Source: Ryuthela nishihirai (Eukaryota; Arthropoda; Arachnida; Araneae; Heptathelidae). From it: a stretch of 64,000 nucleotides of DNA. Within the stretch, counting starts at the first letter, position 1; each line of letters begins with the position of its first letter. The notes below the pieces were generated by a model. The model made no database searches. It saw only the letters and a program-made list of their open reading frames with translations, and was not told the DNA's origin. Positions 1 through 12,900 of the stretch are shown here, in pieces. The position numbers and the translations under genes were made by a program. The stretch lies in contig JAWZYU010000011.1 of NCBI GenBank assembly GCA_038380435.1, positions 77,869,501 through 77,933,500 of the forward strand, written 5' to 3'.

Positions 1-94
1 CAACTGTTTTTATGAATGATTGGAAAACTCTTTTTTTGTTGGTACTAATGAAATATAATTCGCATTTTCAAAGGTAATTTTAATTTTTATCATT

Positions 95-3000
95 CATCAT
101 CATCATCATCATCATCCTCAAGCAGCCATGGGCTGCGGAGGTCCAACCAGACCGTGCAATTTAGTTCTCCAAGCAAGTCTATCCTGAGCTACATCTACTG
201 CATCTGGCCACTGCACACCAATTCTAACAAGGTCTTGTTTGACATTGTCTGCCCACCGCATCCTAGGTCTCCCCTTCTTTCTGTGGCCTTTAGGCACACT
301 GTTCATAACCCTATTCGCCAATCTATAGTTATTCATACGGGCAACATGGCCAAACCAACGGAGTCTCTCTCTGCATAATATGCTGCTTAAAGGAGGTTGT
401 AAACTCCTATGCCTAATCTCATCATTAGTTACAAAGTTGAACCACCTAATGCCCAAGATACTGCATAAGCATCTGGAATCAAAAGCATCTAGTTTCCTGT
501 TATCTTGTTTACAAAGTGTCCAAGTTTCACTACCATAACTAACCCTAGAAAGAACCAAACTATTATACAGTCTAATTTTAGTCTTTAGGTGTATACGCCT
601 ATATCTCCACACTCTCCATAGGTTCTTAAAAGTCCCGGCAGCAATCCCTATTCATCTGTTAATCTCATGCCGCACATCACCATTATCTGTTACATAGCTC
701 CCACGATAATTAAACTGTGACACCTGCTAAAGACTGCAACCATTCAGATTAAATGAATCACAGCCTGCCTGACCAATTTTCATCACTTTAGTTTTCTCTC
801 TGTTTATAACCAAATCTACTCTACTACCAGTCTCATCAACAGCTCGAATGAAAGAGTTCATCTCATCAACATCATTTGCCAAAAAAGGAGACAAAATGCA
901 CCCTTGTCGAACATCAGAAGTAATGCTAAACCAATTGCTAACAAGCCTTACCAACTCTCACACACGACTCAGTGTTATTATAGAGAGCTTTCATAATGTT
1001 AACTAACTTGTCTGGTATACCATATGATTTCACAATCAACCACAAATTATGACGATCAACTGAGTCGAAAGCCTTTTTGAAACCAACAAAGCTAGCAACC
1101 AAAGGTTTCTGACACTCTAAACATTTCTCAAGAATCTGCCTAATGAAAATATCTGATCCACACATCCCCTACCACTTCTGAATCCACATTGCTCATCACG
1201 CAATTGACTGTCAACCAGATTCTTAATTCTATTAAGCACAATCATGGAAAGAACTTTACCTGGAACAGAGAGTAGGCTGATACCCCTATAGTTATCACAA
1301 GATTGCGATCACCTTTTTTGAAAATAGGGATAACAATAACTCTGGTAAAAACCTTAGGAACCATGCCTTTATCATAAAAGATATTCAGAATTTCAGTCAT
1401 CCAAGTGGTAACCGAAACATTCCCAGCTCTAAGCATTTTGGGGATTTATGAAGTTTAAGTTTAGAAACAGCCAAAATAACTTCAGATTGTGTTATAGGTC
1501 CAACATTAAAGCCACCAATGCATCTATCATCATTGCAAACAATGGGAGTAGAACTAACTACATTGTTCAGAACATCACTGAAATGCTCAGCCCACCTAGC
1601 CATGACAGAATCCTCCCCTTCTTACCTTGTTTATCCTTCAATCCTTGTATGCCTGTCCGTTTTCTACCACACAAAACAATAACTATCTGGTACAGCTCTC
1701 TGCTGTTGTGCTGTCTAACTGCTTCCTCGGCTTTGTCAGCCAAACCATCAAGCCAAAGATTCTTATCAGCAGCTAACTGATCCTTTACAAGTTTATTAAG
1801 GTCTCTGTAATGCTTTCTATTAGGACTAGTAGGGTATTGATTAAGGGCATTCCTGCAGTTCTTTCTTTCCGAAATAAGCTCAAGTGCTTTATCACTCAGA
1901 TAATTTTGCCTCTTCTGCGCCTTTTTTCCTAAAAGAGTACTGTTAGTGTCCAAAAAAGCCTGTTTAAAATGATCCCATTCTTCCTCAACTTCAGGTAGTA
2001 AGCAAACCATGACTGTCATAATGACTAAGTAACCTATCATGGTAAGCTTTGGCTATAACTGGATCTTTCAGAGCTTCAGTATTAAAAGTAAATTTTTTAA
2101 CCCTAGCACAAAACTTTTTAAGTTTAAGTTGCAACACACTTTTAACAAGGTAATGGTCAGATCCAATTTCAGCTCCCCTATATGCCCTGGTATTCCTAAC
2201 AGAACTAGCCCATTTGCTGTTAATTAATATGTAATCAATCATATTCTTATGCAGCCCATCAGGTGAAACCCATGTGTACTTATGTATGTCGCGGTGTTTG
2301 TAATAAGTGTTAGTTATTCTGAATCCATTGAGTTTACTTACCTGTAGGAGACGTTGCCCATTGCCATTGCAGCTACCAATACCAAAAGGGCCTATTACTC
2401 CTCCCCAAAGGGCAGAGTCAGTACTAACTTTGGCATTGAAGTAACCAAGAACAAGGGTAATATCTCCTTTCTTGACAGAATTCAAAATATCCTGAAGTTG
2501 TTCATAAAACCTATCCTTCTCATCCTCATCGGCATCTTCAGTGGGGGCATAACAGCAGATAACATTCAAGTCTTTAACGCTTGTCTGAAATTTTGCTGTA
2601 AGAAACCTTTCATTAATGCACTCATATCCTAGAAGAGCATCGCTAGCGTGTCTGCTGAGAAGCAGACCCACGCCTTGGTGATGCTTATTGTCGTCCCTCC
2701 CTGAAAAGAGAAATTTAAGATTATTTTTAAGAATCTGACCTTTATCTGTCCATCTGGTCTCTTGCAAGCCGAGAATATCTAAATTATAACGGTGGTATTC
2801 TTGTGTGAGGACATCAAGAGAAAAAGCTCTGTGCAGAGTCCTCACATTCCAACTACCTATGGAGATAAAATGGTTAGTGGGATGTTTAAAGAAACTATGT
2901 TTATTGAGAGAGGGAATGCCGACAATATCAAACAGCCCCCTAATCGCAGACATGGGGCAAAGACCCGTTCCCCCACCACTAAAGGCTGAAGCCATCTACA

Positions 3001-3544
3001 CTGGAAGACTTTCTCCAATGTAGAATTTGACGATGCCAGTTGAAGCAAAGAGTTCAGGTGCCTGCGATGACTTCTGCTCAGGATTATCCACCAGCTGATA
3101 AACATATCCTGTGAATCTATTCACTTGGGGCTGTCAACCCACAAACAAACAGAAAACACAGCGGAAGATTTTCCCTTCACAGAAGCCCACCAGTGTAGCA
3201 AAATCAAGATCCATAATCAAGCTCAGAGCCATATATCTGTCCAGTCCAGTAGGTTAATATGGTCAGCACCAGGACCCTGTGTGGTTGACCACTCCTCAGC
3301 AGGGTAGAAAAAAGAAAGAAAAGTAGTCATAGTTGTCCAGATCAGTAGGCCACACTAATCTGGCAGCCCTCCCCTTCCGTTCACTTCCACAAGAGAGTAT
3401 ATCATTTGAAAGTTACTAACGGTCCTCACCACGAGAAGGCGGGGTCGGACATTAGGTGCTAGGCCTGGCCGGTTCTATGCATCATCACAGGGGATTGGTG
3501 CATAGCTCTCCTTCCAGTGACTACCTAGCTACAATTTACAGACC
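95..3544 (-). mobile_element. RTE-type LINE, copy 1, near full length, decayed
   Basis: Reads on the minus strand from a 5' end (GGTCTGTAAATTGTAGC…, 3544) shared with copies 2, 4 and 5, through a roughly 500-bp leader, an AP-endonuclease/reverse-transcriptase ORF, to a 3' tail of (GAT)n at 95-114. A trinucleotide tail, a single APE-RT polyprotein and the short C-terminal domain are typical of the RTE/BovB clade. Automated annotation of such copies often reads craniofacial development protein 2-like. I see no convincing target-site duplication for this copy. Confidence 0.85.
118..2995 (-). pseudogene. RTE ORF: endonuclease + reverse transcriptase (copy 1)
   Basis: The longest open part (1991-2995, 334 codons) is the AP-like endonuclease. 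It has the GSWNVRTLHR start, the LQETRW motif with the catalytic Glu, DFNAK-type chemistry degraded to YFNAK, and the terminal GSDHYLV motif with the catalytic His. The linker and RT follow in pieces (1567-2040, 1397-1603, 1242-1436, 938-1165, 727-954), and a clean C-terminal domain follows at 118-612 (RRKGRPRMRW-type ending, WRTKLHGLVGPPQPMAA then stop). Shifts between pieces show at least five frame disruptions, and the YADD region of the RT is deleted around 870-900. The element is not functional. It keeps the apparent ancestral C-terminus: CAG in place of the TAG found in copies 3, 4 and 5. Confidence 0.85.
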
Positions 3545-4019
3545 TAAATATACAATCACTAAATATACAAACGCCAAAACTTTTAACGAATGTTCCAAGT
3601 GATCTCTTTATGGTAGAAATTTCGGCGGTAGAGTTCTGTTATGGTAGAAATTCCACTGACAGCAACGATATGTGCACTGCTTTCAGAGGAGTGGGAGAAA
3701 AGCAACTTTTTAAATTTAAGAACTAAAAGACAAATACTTTTATGTTGTATAATTACTAATAAAATATTACTCTGTACATTTTTCCCTCATCATACATTAA
3801 AAAAATAAAATAACTCTTCACACAGCTGCTTTTTATAGAGGTCTGACAGGAGCCTGTCAGTTTACAAGCTATAGTAGCAGGTCCATGAGGATGGTGGAAC
3901 CTCAGCAGAAAAACAAGAGGAACATCCATAATTAAAACTTTTAAGGAGTGAAAAAATAGGCAAAGGAAGAACTTATTCTCTTTGAAAACGAGATTCCCAT
4001 ATGTGCCAGGGGCGATATA
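3545..4019. other. Intergenic/repeat DNA with a SINE1 fragment
   Basis: No gene is seen. A short motif, ATGGTAGAAATT, is repeated at about 3610-3655. A decayed minus-strand SINE1 3' half occupies about 3820-3915 (reported separately). The rest is AT-rich with no recognisable feature. Confidence 0.6.
3820..3915 (-). repeat. SINE1 fragment (3' half)
   Basis: Matches the GGTCTGACAGGAGCCTGTCAG core and the CTCAGCAGAAAAAC segment of SINE1 with many substitutions. The tRNA-like head is missing. An old truncated copy. Confidence 0.7.
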
Positions 4020-4710
4020 CGTTCTTCTAGTTTTTCATATTTTACTAGTACCTGTATACACAAAAAAATGTTTTTCATTTATCTCTTAAAGCAGAAAAGT
4101 TGCATTTTACCAATGGGGCAAATCATTTCTATTAATGTAAACCACTTGACCAATACATTCTATGACCAAAGATAGATGCTAGCAAAAATAGATCGTTTGC
4201 AATATTCATTTAAAATTTGGTATTTTCCAGCTTTTTTCCGCCACTAGAGGCCGCTTTTTGAGTTTTTATTTAGCGCCTTTAGACTCTCTAACTGTCGAAA
4301 TTCCAACAGATGGAGATTCGAAAATGTAAATATTAATATTTTGTTAGTGCCCGTAAAACAAAAGAAAAACAGATTGTTTCGTTTATCTCTTAAAATAAAA
4401 AAAAGTTTCATTTTCGCATCCCTCTTTTGGCAAAGATGACAAAGCCTTGTTGCCATTGTAAACCTTCTGACCTTAACCAGGAACACTCTATTACCAAAAT
4501 TTCAGATTTCTAAAAATTGTTTGTTGTGTAAATAGTTTGTTTGCAACATTCGTGTGAAACTTCAGTATTTTCCATCTTTTTCCACAGCTAGAGGGGCGCT
4601 ATTAAAGCTATTGAAAAATTTCGAAGTTGCGGGAATCGAAATATTTTTTGACACCTATTCAACCGAAAAAGAATTTTTCATTTAGCTTTAAAAGCAAAAA
4701 CGTTGAAAAG
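4020..4710. repeat. Diverged tandem repeat, about 300-bp unit, three copies
   Basis: The block ACCTGTA…TTTCATTTATCTCTTAAA…GTTGCATTTT recurs near 4050, 4348 and 4652. Each is preceded by a TTTTCCAGC/TCTTTTTCC-CTAGAGG-CGCT block (about 4225 and 4570). Spacing is about 300 bp. Divergence between units is high, so this is an old tandem repeat. Confidence 0.6.
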
Positions 4711-4775
4711 ACAGACAGGTGGAAAGACAGACAGGCAGACAACAGTTAGAAGAGAGACGAACAGACAGACGGAAA
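4707..4775. repeat. GACA-rich microsatellite-like tract
   Basis: Imperfect repetition of (GACA)n/GACAGACAGG, with interruptions, directly after the third tandem unit. Such tracts commonly end arthropod repeats. Confidence 0.65.
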
Positions 4776-4886
4776 AATATTGGAATAAGCAGACGACGAA
4801 GTGGAAACGTTAGCTCGTTTTTCAAATGAACCTTAAAAGAAATTATTTCTTGGTTTTCAGTTAGCTCACTTTATTTTTGCAGCCGA

Positions 4887-4963
4887 TTACCGTCATCTGA
4901 CTTGTTTACTTTGTTACAGTCATCTGACTTGTTTACCTGGTTACCGTCATCTAACTTGGTTCA
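4887..4963. repeat. 27-bp tandem repeat, three units
   Basis: TTACCGTCATCTGACTTG recurs at 4887, 4914 and 4941 with a period of 27 bp. The third unit is slightly diverged. Confidence 0.8.
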
Positions 4964-5560
4964 CACACTAACTCATAGGCTTTCGTCTCACGGTACTACA
5001 AAACATGGCACCCATAAACCATGTGACTCAATCAACCAATGGCTGTGAATCTCGAGATGGACAGCCTCTAACTATACAGGACCTCTAATGTATACTAAGT
5101 GACGTTAGATCACGGAGTTAGTAAGGGAGTCAGTAGAGGAAATGTTAGTTAAAGAGGTGAAGAAAGGACGATGTCAGTTGAGAAGTTTGTCAGTTTTGGA
5201 GATGTTGTTTAAATGAGCTTCAATTGTTCAAAATATTGTATTCATTAGTTTATTTGGTGATTCTTAATTTTAAAAAAAATAAACTGTTTGTTAAATAAAA
5301 CATTTTGACTTTTCTAATTTTTTTCTCTTCAGCAACGATAATTGATTTTTACTGAGATTTAGCTTTAATAATTTGACGATCATCTGATTTCTTACTCACT
5401 AACTCCTATATACTTAGCGAAGCCTCATTTAACTTTATTTGGCAATATTAATTGCATGGTCACCGATGATATCCGTAAATTAGTTTAATTTGGATTAGTT
5501 AATAGATACAAAGTGAAGAAGTTCTAACATACTTTTGGAGCGTTACAAGACCTTATTGAG
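4964..5560. other. AT-rich DNA without recognised feature
   Basis: No coding segment, repeat family or RNA gene recognised on either strand. Confidence 0.5.
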
Positions 5561-5578
5561 CTTATTACTCACAATAAT

Positions 5579-6950
5579 ATGATCAGGAGAGACTTACAGG
5601 CGTCCAGAGACCCAGAGCTAAGGAAAGAATTAAACTCTCTTAAATATACTGTACCAGGGAGAGCAAAAGATATCCTTAATGCGGTATGCGACTGTCAACT
5701 AATCTTTAAGGTCTGTAAATTAACTCCCCTCACTGCCACTTACATTCTCTCTTCAGGATGACTGCTGCCTGAAGAAACACATCACTAACTACCCATCCAT
5801 TCATGGGCTTAATCGACTGGCTTCGAGTAATGGGGATAAGGCAGAGGCTTTTTCTGTGTCTTTGGGGAGTCAGTTTCAGGAAGAGGTGATATTTCGGATG
5901 GAATAACCTCCAACACAGTTGGAGAAGAAGTAGATCGATTCTTTCCAAAGCCTTATCCCAAATAATGTTCACCACTCCGAAAGTGAGGCTACATAAAAAC
6001 TTAAACCCAAGAAGGCTCCTGGACCTGTGATAACCAACATCATGCTTAAAGAGCACCCATCTAAGGGTAATGGGAGAATTTGCTCTGTTTAATGCACTTC
6101 TCTTATCACACACTTATCTAATATTCGGAAGCAGGCAAATATTAAACTCATACCCAAACCCAGGAATAATCCAACTTTCCCACAGAATAGAATTACAGGT
6201 CGATCAGCTTGCTTACCTGCCTGGGCAAGCTCTTTGATCATGCAATTCTGAATTGGGTCAACCAACATATCAAGCAAAATAACTTGCTCCCTGAAATTCA
6301 ATTCGGAATTTAACAGAAAAGATCAACAATCCGTCAGATCCTGAGAGGGGTAGAGAAGGTGTCAGAATCATTAAATAAGAATAATGTTGTCACATCCACC
6401 TTTCTGAATGTTACCAAAGCTTTTGAGAAATTCTGGATCGATGGTTTCATTTACAGCTGATCAAAGCTCAGTTCCCAATAGGAATGACATACATTCTTCA
6501 ATCTTACTTGACTAAACGTACCTTCAAGGTTCAGGTCAATAAATTATTTTCTGTGGAGCGAAGTATGGAGGTTGGGGTGCCACAAAGCTCCTTGCTGGGT
6601 TTCATGCTGTTTAACCTTTATCTATTCGATCTGTCGGAGCTCCATCCCAATATGACTTCCCTTTATGCAGATGACATCGCTCTACTTTCTCCATCTCTCA
6701 ATCGCAGAATTACCATAAAGCGGGTTCAACTGGGATTGGAAAAAGTGGAGTGATGATATTCCAAATGGAGGATCTAGATTGACCCGTAAAAGAATCAGTC
6801 TGACCTCTTTACCAGAAAAGAGAATAGAAGAACTAAATACTCTCAAAATCTTTGGAGGAAATGTTGCGTGGCCACATACTTTGTATACCTGAGAATAGTA
6901 GTGCACAAAAAAACTCAAAAGGATGTCCATGTCAGCAACATACTAACTAA
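5579..6950 (+). pseudogene. Jockey-like LINE reverse transcriptase, decayed
   Basis: Fragments in several plus frames spell a non-LTR RT in the right order. A linker with an RDLQASRDPELRKELNSL-type helix comes first (5579-5760). An RT palm segment follows, with the family pattern of a Lys-rich stretch then NYR-x-ISLL-x-x-x-GKLF (about 6180-6300) and an IQFG-like turn. The best open piece is 6484-6753 (89 codons): YLTKRTFKVQVN, VPQSSLLGFMLF (normally VPQGS-x-LGP) and the catalytic YADDIALLS. Several frameshifts and stops are present. The endonuclease domain and 3' end are not identified. Assignment to Jockey rather than CR1 rests on motif spacing only. Confidence 0.65.
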
Positions 6951-7860
6951 GGCAAATAATATCAGATGTAAGCGAGGCCCAATAATGAGATGGAGCTCTA
7001 AGCTTCCATCAAAAAAAGGTATTTCTCTACAAGACTGTGTATTAATTCATCCTATCTTAACTTATGCCTCACATGTGTGAGAGAATACAAGTTCAAATAT
7101 TGGCAGACATTCGAAACAACATTACAGCAACATATAGATATTCCAAAACAAGATTTGACCACATATTCACCCACATTCGAAATATCTCTGAAGATTTTTT
7201 TGAGGATCTGGAGAAGAACCCAAGGATATTATCAGCTCACTAATAGTTTATGATCCTTTGGTCCTTAGTGAGTTTAAAGGGTCAAATGTTATCCTACAAG
7301 AGAAGCTTGTCTTCATTCTCTAGTTCATCTGGTTGTTGCTTGTGCTCCTGAAGCCCGTTTATGATTAATTTTTTGTCCCTTGTGTCTCATGACTTTTAGG
7401 CCCAATGATCCAATGTAGAGGTTTTAAGCTCATAGCTTGGTATCCATTATACTCAAGTTATGATATCCGATATTCAGTTGGAGCGATGGTGCAAGAGAAC
7501 GTCATGAGCGACAGGAGAACGTCTCAAACAGAGCTCCACAATCTTGAGTTATTTCATTTTTTACTCGAGCAACACAGGACCAAATAGGGTAACCAACCTC
7601 TATAGAATGCCTGAGTTGGAATTTACATTGAATTTCTTCACGTTTTGGGAATTTTTTCATCGACTTTCAAAAAAGTCCTTTTCGGGACTATTTTTCTTCG
7701 CAGGGTCTTTGCCGATCGTGCATCGTAGCAGCCAGCAGATATCCAGTTCTACATTCACAAAGAATTTTTGCCCGACGAACTTATTCAGTGAATTGTTATT
7801 AACCTTTCAATTCATTGAAAGAGGTTGTGTTATTTCCTGAAATCGAGCAACGCGGAGTGG
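6951..7860. other. Probable LINE remnant then unassigned DNA
   Basis: The first 250 bp probably continue the decayed LINE (LTYASHV near 7065 fits the LTYG/ASPVW motif after the RT domain). Open frames at 7405-7587 and 7544-7840 have no recognisable domain, and codon patterns give no support for a gene. Confidence 0.4.
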
Positions 7861-7889
7861 AGTCAGATTTATTCTAAGGAAAACCTTGG

Positions 7890-8878
7890 TCGATTATCAG
7901 AAGATAAACAACAAGACCTATATCTCTTGCTGACAAAAAAGAGATGTAATTCTCCAATGCCACTGCGAAACACTACGTCGACAACTTGACCACTGTTCAA
8001 AATAGTCCAATGAATACATTGGTTGGAAATAAAAATGGGTTTTACGTTCCACGAAGCATTGCATTCGACGGGCATAGTTTCAATGCAGAAAAAAAAAAAA
8101 ACAAATCCTTGATATTGCCGATCCCGAGTCGGATTCTGCTGCTGTAACTAAGGGACTTTGGAAAAAGTCGTATTAACAGGCGAGGATGTCTTTAATGCGA
8201 ACAATAAGAGAATAGGAAATCTCGGGGAACCGAGGCACAACAGAAATGCGACAACAAAAAGTTACGTTGATGGCTTGACAAAGTTAGATCCTAACCCATC
8301 CAATTCTCTATTGAGAAATGAAAATGGACTTTTTGCATCAAGTGGGAGCAGTTTTAATGGCGATGCAAAGGGAAAACGAATTACGAATGTTGGTACCCCA
8401 ATTGTAAACAATGATGCTGCTACAAAACTATAGGTTGATAAAAATACTGTAATTTGCCTTACCTATGGTGATAAAGAAGTGAAAAAAGACATATTGCAGT
8501 CTCATCCAATTATACAGATAAACGCAAAATTCGACCTATTAACGCCACCTATTTTCAAAGATAATTACCATCTATGCATTTCTAATGGATATATAAGCAA
8601 GGTAATCTGCTGCACAACAAATCCCTCTTTTAGTATAAATTATAGTATCAACTTGGACGATCAAAAATTCATTGAAGTTTCAAGAAGAAAATTCATTGAA
8701 GACCACAACTTCAGCAGTTTTTTCTGTTATTCCAGTAAACAAGAAATTTGACAGGGGTAGCAAGATTAGTGTTTCACTTGCTAGACACTATCCAGATCCA
8801 AAAGAAAGAAGAAAAGTGCTTGGAGGTCTTGTTTCAGACTTTCATCACTGGGTATATGTCTTTATTGTATATGAATAA
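7890..8878 (+). pseudogene. Tail-fibre-like repeat protein, broken
   Basis: The shaft-type motif I-x-N-[LV]-G-x-P-x-x-N-x-x-A-T-K-x-YVD occurs three times: a degraded copy ending NATAKHYVD near 7950, NKRIGNLGEP…ATTKSYVD near 8200, and GKRITNVGTP…DAATK near 8370. This motif is well known from trimeric phage tail-fibre shafts and occurs next to PolB genes in some Polinton/adintovirus-like elements. A C-terminal globular part follows (8479-8751, then 8672-8878 in another frame) and ends at a TAA 2 bp before the next ATG. A frameshift at the poly-A run (about 8089-8101), a TAG at about 8431 and a shift near 8720 break it. A role in host attachment is inferred only from the repeat. Confidence 0.6.
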
Positions 8879-8880
8879 AG

Positions 8881-9619
8881 ATGAAGGACCTTAAGCAATT
8901 ACACAGTATTACAGATGAAATTTTGAAATCGCGAGCTACTACAAAATCGAAAATTGAAGACACTATTTTTGGAGAGTAACGAGTTAAGGATACCCTCGAA
9001 AAATTTCATAAGCCAGAGTGTCGAACGGTTAAAATGTCTGGAAATTGTGCATGGAGAAACCATGAAAAACATACAGGATGTAGTGAAAACTTTAGAGCCA
9101 GAAGAGCCCACTGAGATGCCGGAAAAAACGTTCGTTTATAATCCAGATTCCAACTTGCAAGATGACATATTAAACCAATATAAACTAAAACTTCCGAGTG
9201 ATATCTTACAGGCGAGAAACCCCATTCCTGAGCTGAAAGAAATGATTTACCAAACAATCGGACAACTTCAGAAACTGGGGGGGGGGGGGGCGATTAAGGC
9301 TACAGAAACCAAACGCTATGGTAGAACTACTGAGAAATATAGAATTATCGATAATCACATTGAGGCATTTAGAAAATATTTAAAGTCGATTAATACGATT
9401 CTCTCAGTAGTAGAAAGTCAACAGCTTGGTTCTGGACTATACAAGAGTTTCGACGATATATGCGAAAAATTATCAATCTTGGTTGCCTGTAAATGAGCTG
9501 CAAACACCAGTACAGAAGTAGTAAATGAAATTGTCGAAATTTTGGATATTTTGCTAAAATACGATATTATTGACAAAAAGGAACATAAAATTATGTTCAA
9601 TATCATCGGTATTGTTTAG
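8881..9619 (+). pseudogene. Unknown helical protein of the Polinton-like element
   Basis: The ATG lies 2 bp after the fibre-like stop. The first 32 codons (8881-8979) then shift by one base into the 180-codon frame 8954-9496. Beyond its TGA (9494-9496) the same frame stays open for 40 more codons to a TAG at 9619, with Ile/Val/Leu-rich helical character. I take this as one gene of about 240 codons with one frameshift and one nonsense change. The protein is charged and mostly helical with no membrane segment. The middle holds a G10 run (9279-9288) that codes for Gly in the present frame and may itself have changed length. I do not recognise the family. Position suggests a structural or virion protein, but that is inference. 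Confidence 0.5.
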
Positions 9620-9907
9620 AAATTTAATCTTGGAAACACACTATAGTAATGTCTATTTCAATTTCGGATTATGCAAAAAAATCGCTTACTTTTTTAACAA
9701 TTGTTTCAGTTCAATGTTTGTAAATGGTATTTCCTACTTTACTATATATATCTGATATTCGATATTTTCCAAAAGCATAAGAATAACTTCCATTGATGAC
9801 ATGTCGTTTTGTGTATTCTTGGGATAAACCAATTTTTTTAATTTGGTATACATGTATATCATGTTGTTGCGATCCAGTTGCGATCCAAGTCCCAGTTCCA
9901 CATAGAG

Positions 9908-12900
9908 TTAATATTCCGTTTGTTGTGTATATAAGATTTTTCCATCAAATAGACATTCCCGATAATCTTCGTGACTAAATTCATTTGTAACTCCATTTGA
10001 TGCTTTTTTGGGAATTGGAGAATCTATAGAATGCAATTTAGGACGTAACGCAACAACCTCTTCGTCTTTAAAATTTCTTGGAACCATTTTATTTGATTCA
10101 TTGTATAATGCATGGTTTGTTGGGTAATTTGAGAAATCAAAGTAGTCTGAGTTAAATTTCTCATATATGTCATCTGTCTGGATATTAACACAGAAGGAAT
10201 CAGTATCGGTAAATAACAATTCAGCATTAAATTTTGGTTTCAGAAAATTGTAGAAGAAATTATACATGTGTAATTTACTCAACTCCAAAATCGTTACACC
10301 AATGTCATATGGTTTATCTAATATAATATTTTTCTTTTTCATATGGAGAATTACGAAATTTTCTGCAAGTTTAACACAAGAAACGTACCTAGGATTTGCA
10401 ATTGTTTTTTTAAACTTTTCTTCAGTATTCACAATGTGGCATTTTATTCTCTTTCTCTTATTTTCTAAACATTTGCCATATATAGCATTGTTCATCAGTT
10501 TGAAAAAGTCTTTTTCAAGATTATTTATGGCATTAATTCGTTTTGTTGTATTAAAATCTATGTAAGGTTTCAGCCATGGTTTTTGATCAAATTCCAAGAT
10601 TCTATGCACCTGTTTCACCCTCAGTCCCAGTTCCACATAGAGTTTAAGTAACCTATAGTGAACGACGTAATTTTGTCTGTCAAACAGATTTGGAATCAAG
10701 AATGACACATTATCATTAGAAAGTTTCAATTTTTCAGGAGCCAAGGGGAAATCATTGTGTAAATCGTGAAGATGTGCCGGATATTCTAGATCAACTTCGA
10801 AGAAATGACCCTTTTTGCTGTCGTCTGGAATGTTAAACAAGTCAATATCATTTACACATTTGAAATTACCAGTTGGAAGAGGTTGAGACATTGCCCAGCC
10901 ATAAAAATTGTTTGCATCAAAGTACATGATATAGTTTTGTGGTTTACTTTTCTCATATGGATCTACTAAAGGATTGTTGGCCTGTGCAAACCTCTTAGAC
11001 ACTAAAGATATTCCTCCTCGCAGAGCTCTTTCTATGAAAAAATACATATCACCTTTTATAAGTTCCAGCTCAATTTCTGTCATTTTTAAACAGGCAGCAC
11101 AGGATAAGCCAGGAGAGCAAAAATAATGACAGCATCGAGTTGGTAGTTATTCATACACGAATTTCTTTAGTTTTCAAATATATCCTAGCAGTAATACAAC
11201 AGTGATCATATACAGATCGTGATATTCTCCAAAGGTAGCAATAGAAAAGGCTTTCCACAAAATTTGAGCTCTTTCGTATTGTTTATTGTTTTGGAAATTC
11301 ACTTTGGGTGGAAGTGACGTTTGCAAAAACTGAGCACTCTGTTGCAAGTACTCATATGGAAAACTTCCTTTGCTTTTCAAAAGTTCTTTCTGTGAGTTAT
11401 TCAGATTATGTTGTCTACATTTCTTAGACTTAGGATGTAGAAATTTTCCACATTTTTCGACAGTGAATCCAGTGAAGAGCTGAGGAACATGAATGAATCA
11501 ATAAATTTGATTAGACCATACTTTAATGCATATATATTTTTCTGTAGTTTGTGGAATACAAGAAATTTTCTTCTTATCTTTAAATTTCCACAAATCTCTT
11601 ACTATAAAGTAACCATCAAATCCTTTGAGAATATGAAACAACACTGGTATTTCAAGTGAGAATTTGTATTGAAGATTACATTTGCTGTGAACAGCACCTC
11701 TGTATTTTCCAGTTAAGTGATCGTGGTCCCTTACTCTTATCAGTTCCTAGAATTTTCCCACAGACATTACAATATTTTGCTCCAGTAAAAATTTGCCAAT
11801 CAAAATCAGTCATCTTAACATTTCTTTTCTTCAAATCATTGATCAAAGTTTCGGCTTCGATCATTTCATTCAAAAATTGTTCTGTTACATTTTTCCCTCT
11901 GTACATTCTGGTTTTGATCAGTTTACCTTCCGGTCCAACTATAATATATGCAAATCCTGACGATATTAAATACTTAGTTCGCACCCTACATGGACTATTC
12001 TCAATTCTTCTACATTTCGAAAAGCATTCGAAGTCTGCATAAATCACATATGGGTGGTTCAAACCGTTTTTAATCAAATGGAATTTCGTACTATTCGCTT
12101 CGGGAAACTTGTAGTTTGAAAAGTGTTTGATTTGCAAATATCTACATGATTCTTTAATAAATCGTCGCGAGTGAAATTATGGAGACAGTGTGGGCAGGGA
12201 TAGGATTTACCATCATGTCTTGAAAGGTATGCTGTAACCCTACTAATATTTTTAATCCAACAATAGTGAGAATTATTGCCGTAGTTTAAAAGTAAAAGTT
12301 GTATGGGTTCTTTAACAGGATTCTGTGAAATATATAACGTATGCAAACCATCTTTCTTAGAATTGAAAATACTTATAGAAATATTATTTAATACCTCGAA
12401 CTTCGGATTTGATCGAGGGTTACTGGATAAGTCAATGAAGATGTGTCTAAGATGCTTTCAAATATTTTATATTTTTCCACACGTTGCGGATTGTCTTTAG
12501 CAGGATGTAGAGCTGATAATATTGTCCACAAGAAACATTTGTTGTCGTCGTTTTTAACATTCACCATTCCTTTTGTAGATTTCAAATGTTCTGGTAAATT
12601 TACGAAAGCAGATGCTCCAACTGCATTATATTGAGACATTTGAATTTCCATAGAAATTATTTTGTCAAACACCCATCCACTTCCCTTTTGTATAAAATTT
12701 TCGAAGCCGTTATCAATTTTCTCATAAGTATTTTTTAGTAATTCATTGAGATAGGTAGGCAAACTGATTATTTCGTTACATGTCGAAAAATGTGCACATA
12801 TTTCTTTCTGTCCTTCAGGATCGGTCTGCTTTTTAAATTTTATTTGTAATATGAATCTAACTTTTAGAGGCTGGCTAAGTTTAATCTTAATTATATATTT

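Noticed and set aside
154..2632. Plus-strand open frames over RTE copy 1 (and the equivalent opposite-strand frames over copies 2-4)
   Set aside because: They recur at the same positions in every copy because they are mirror frames of the RTE ORF.
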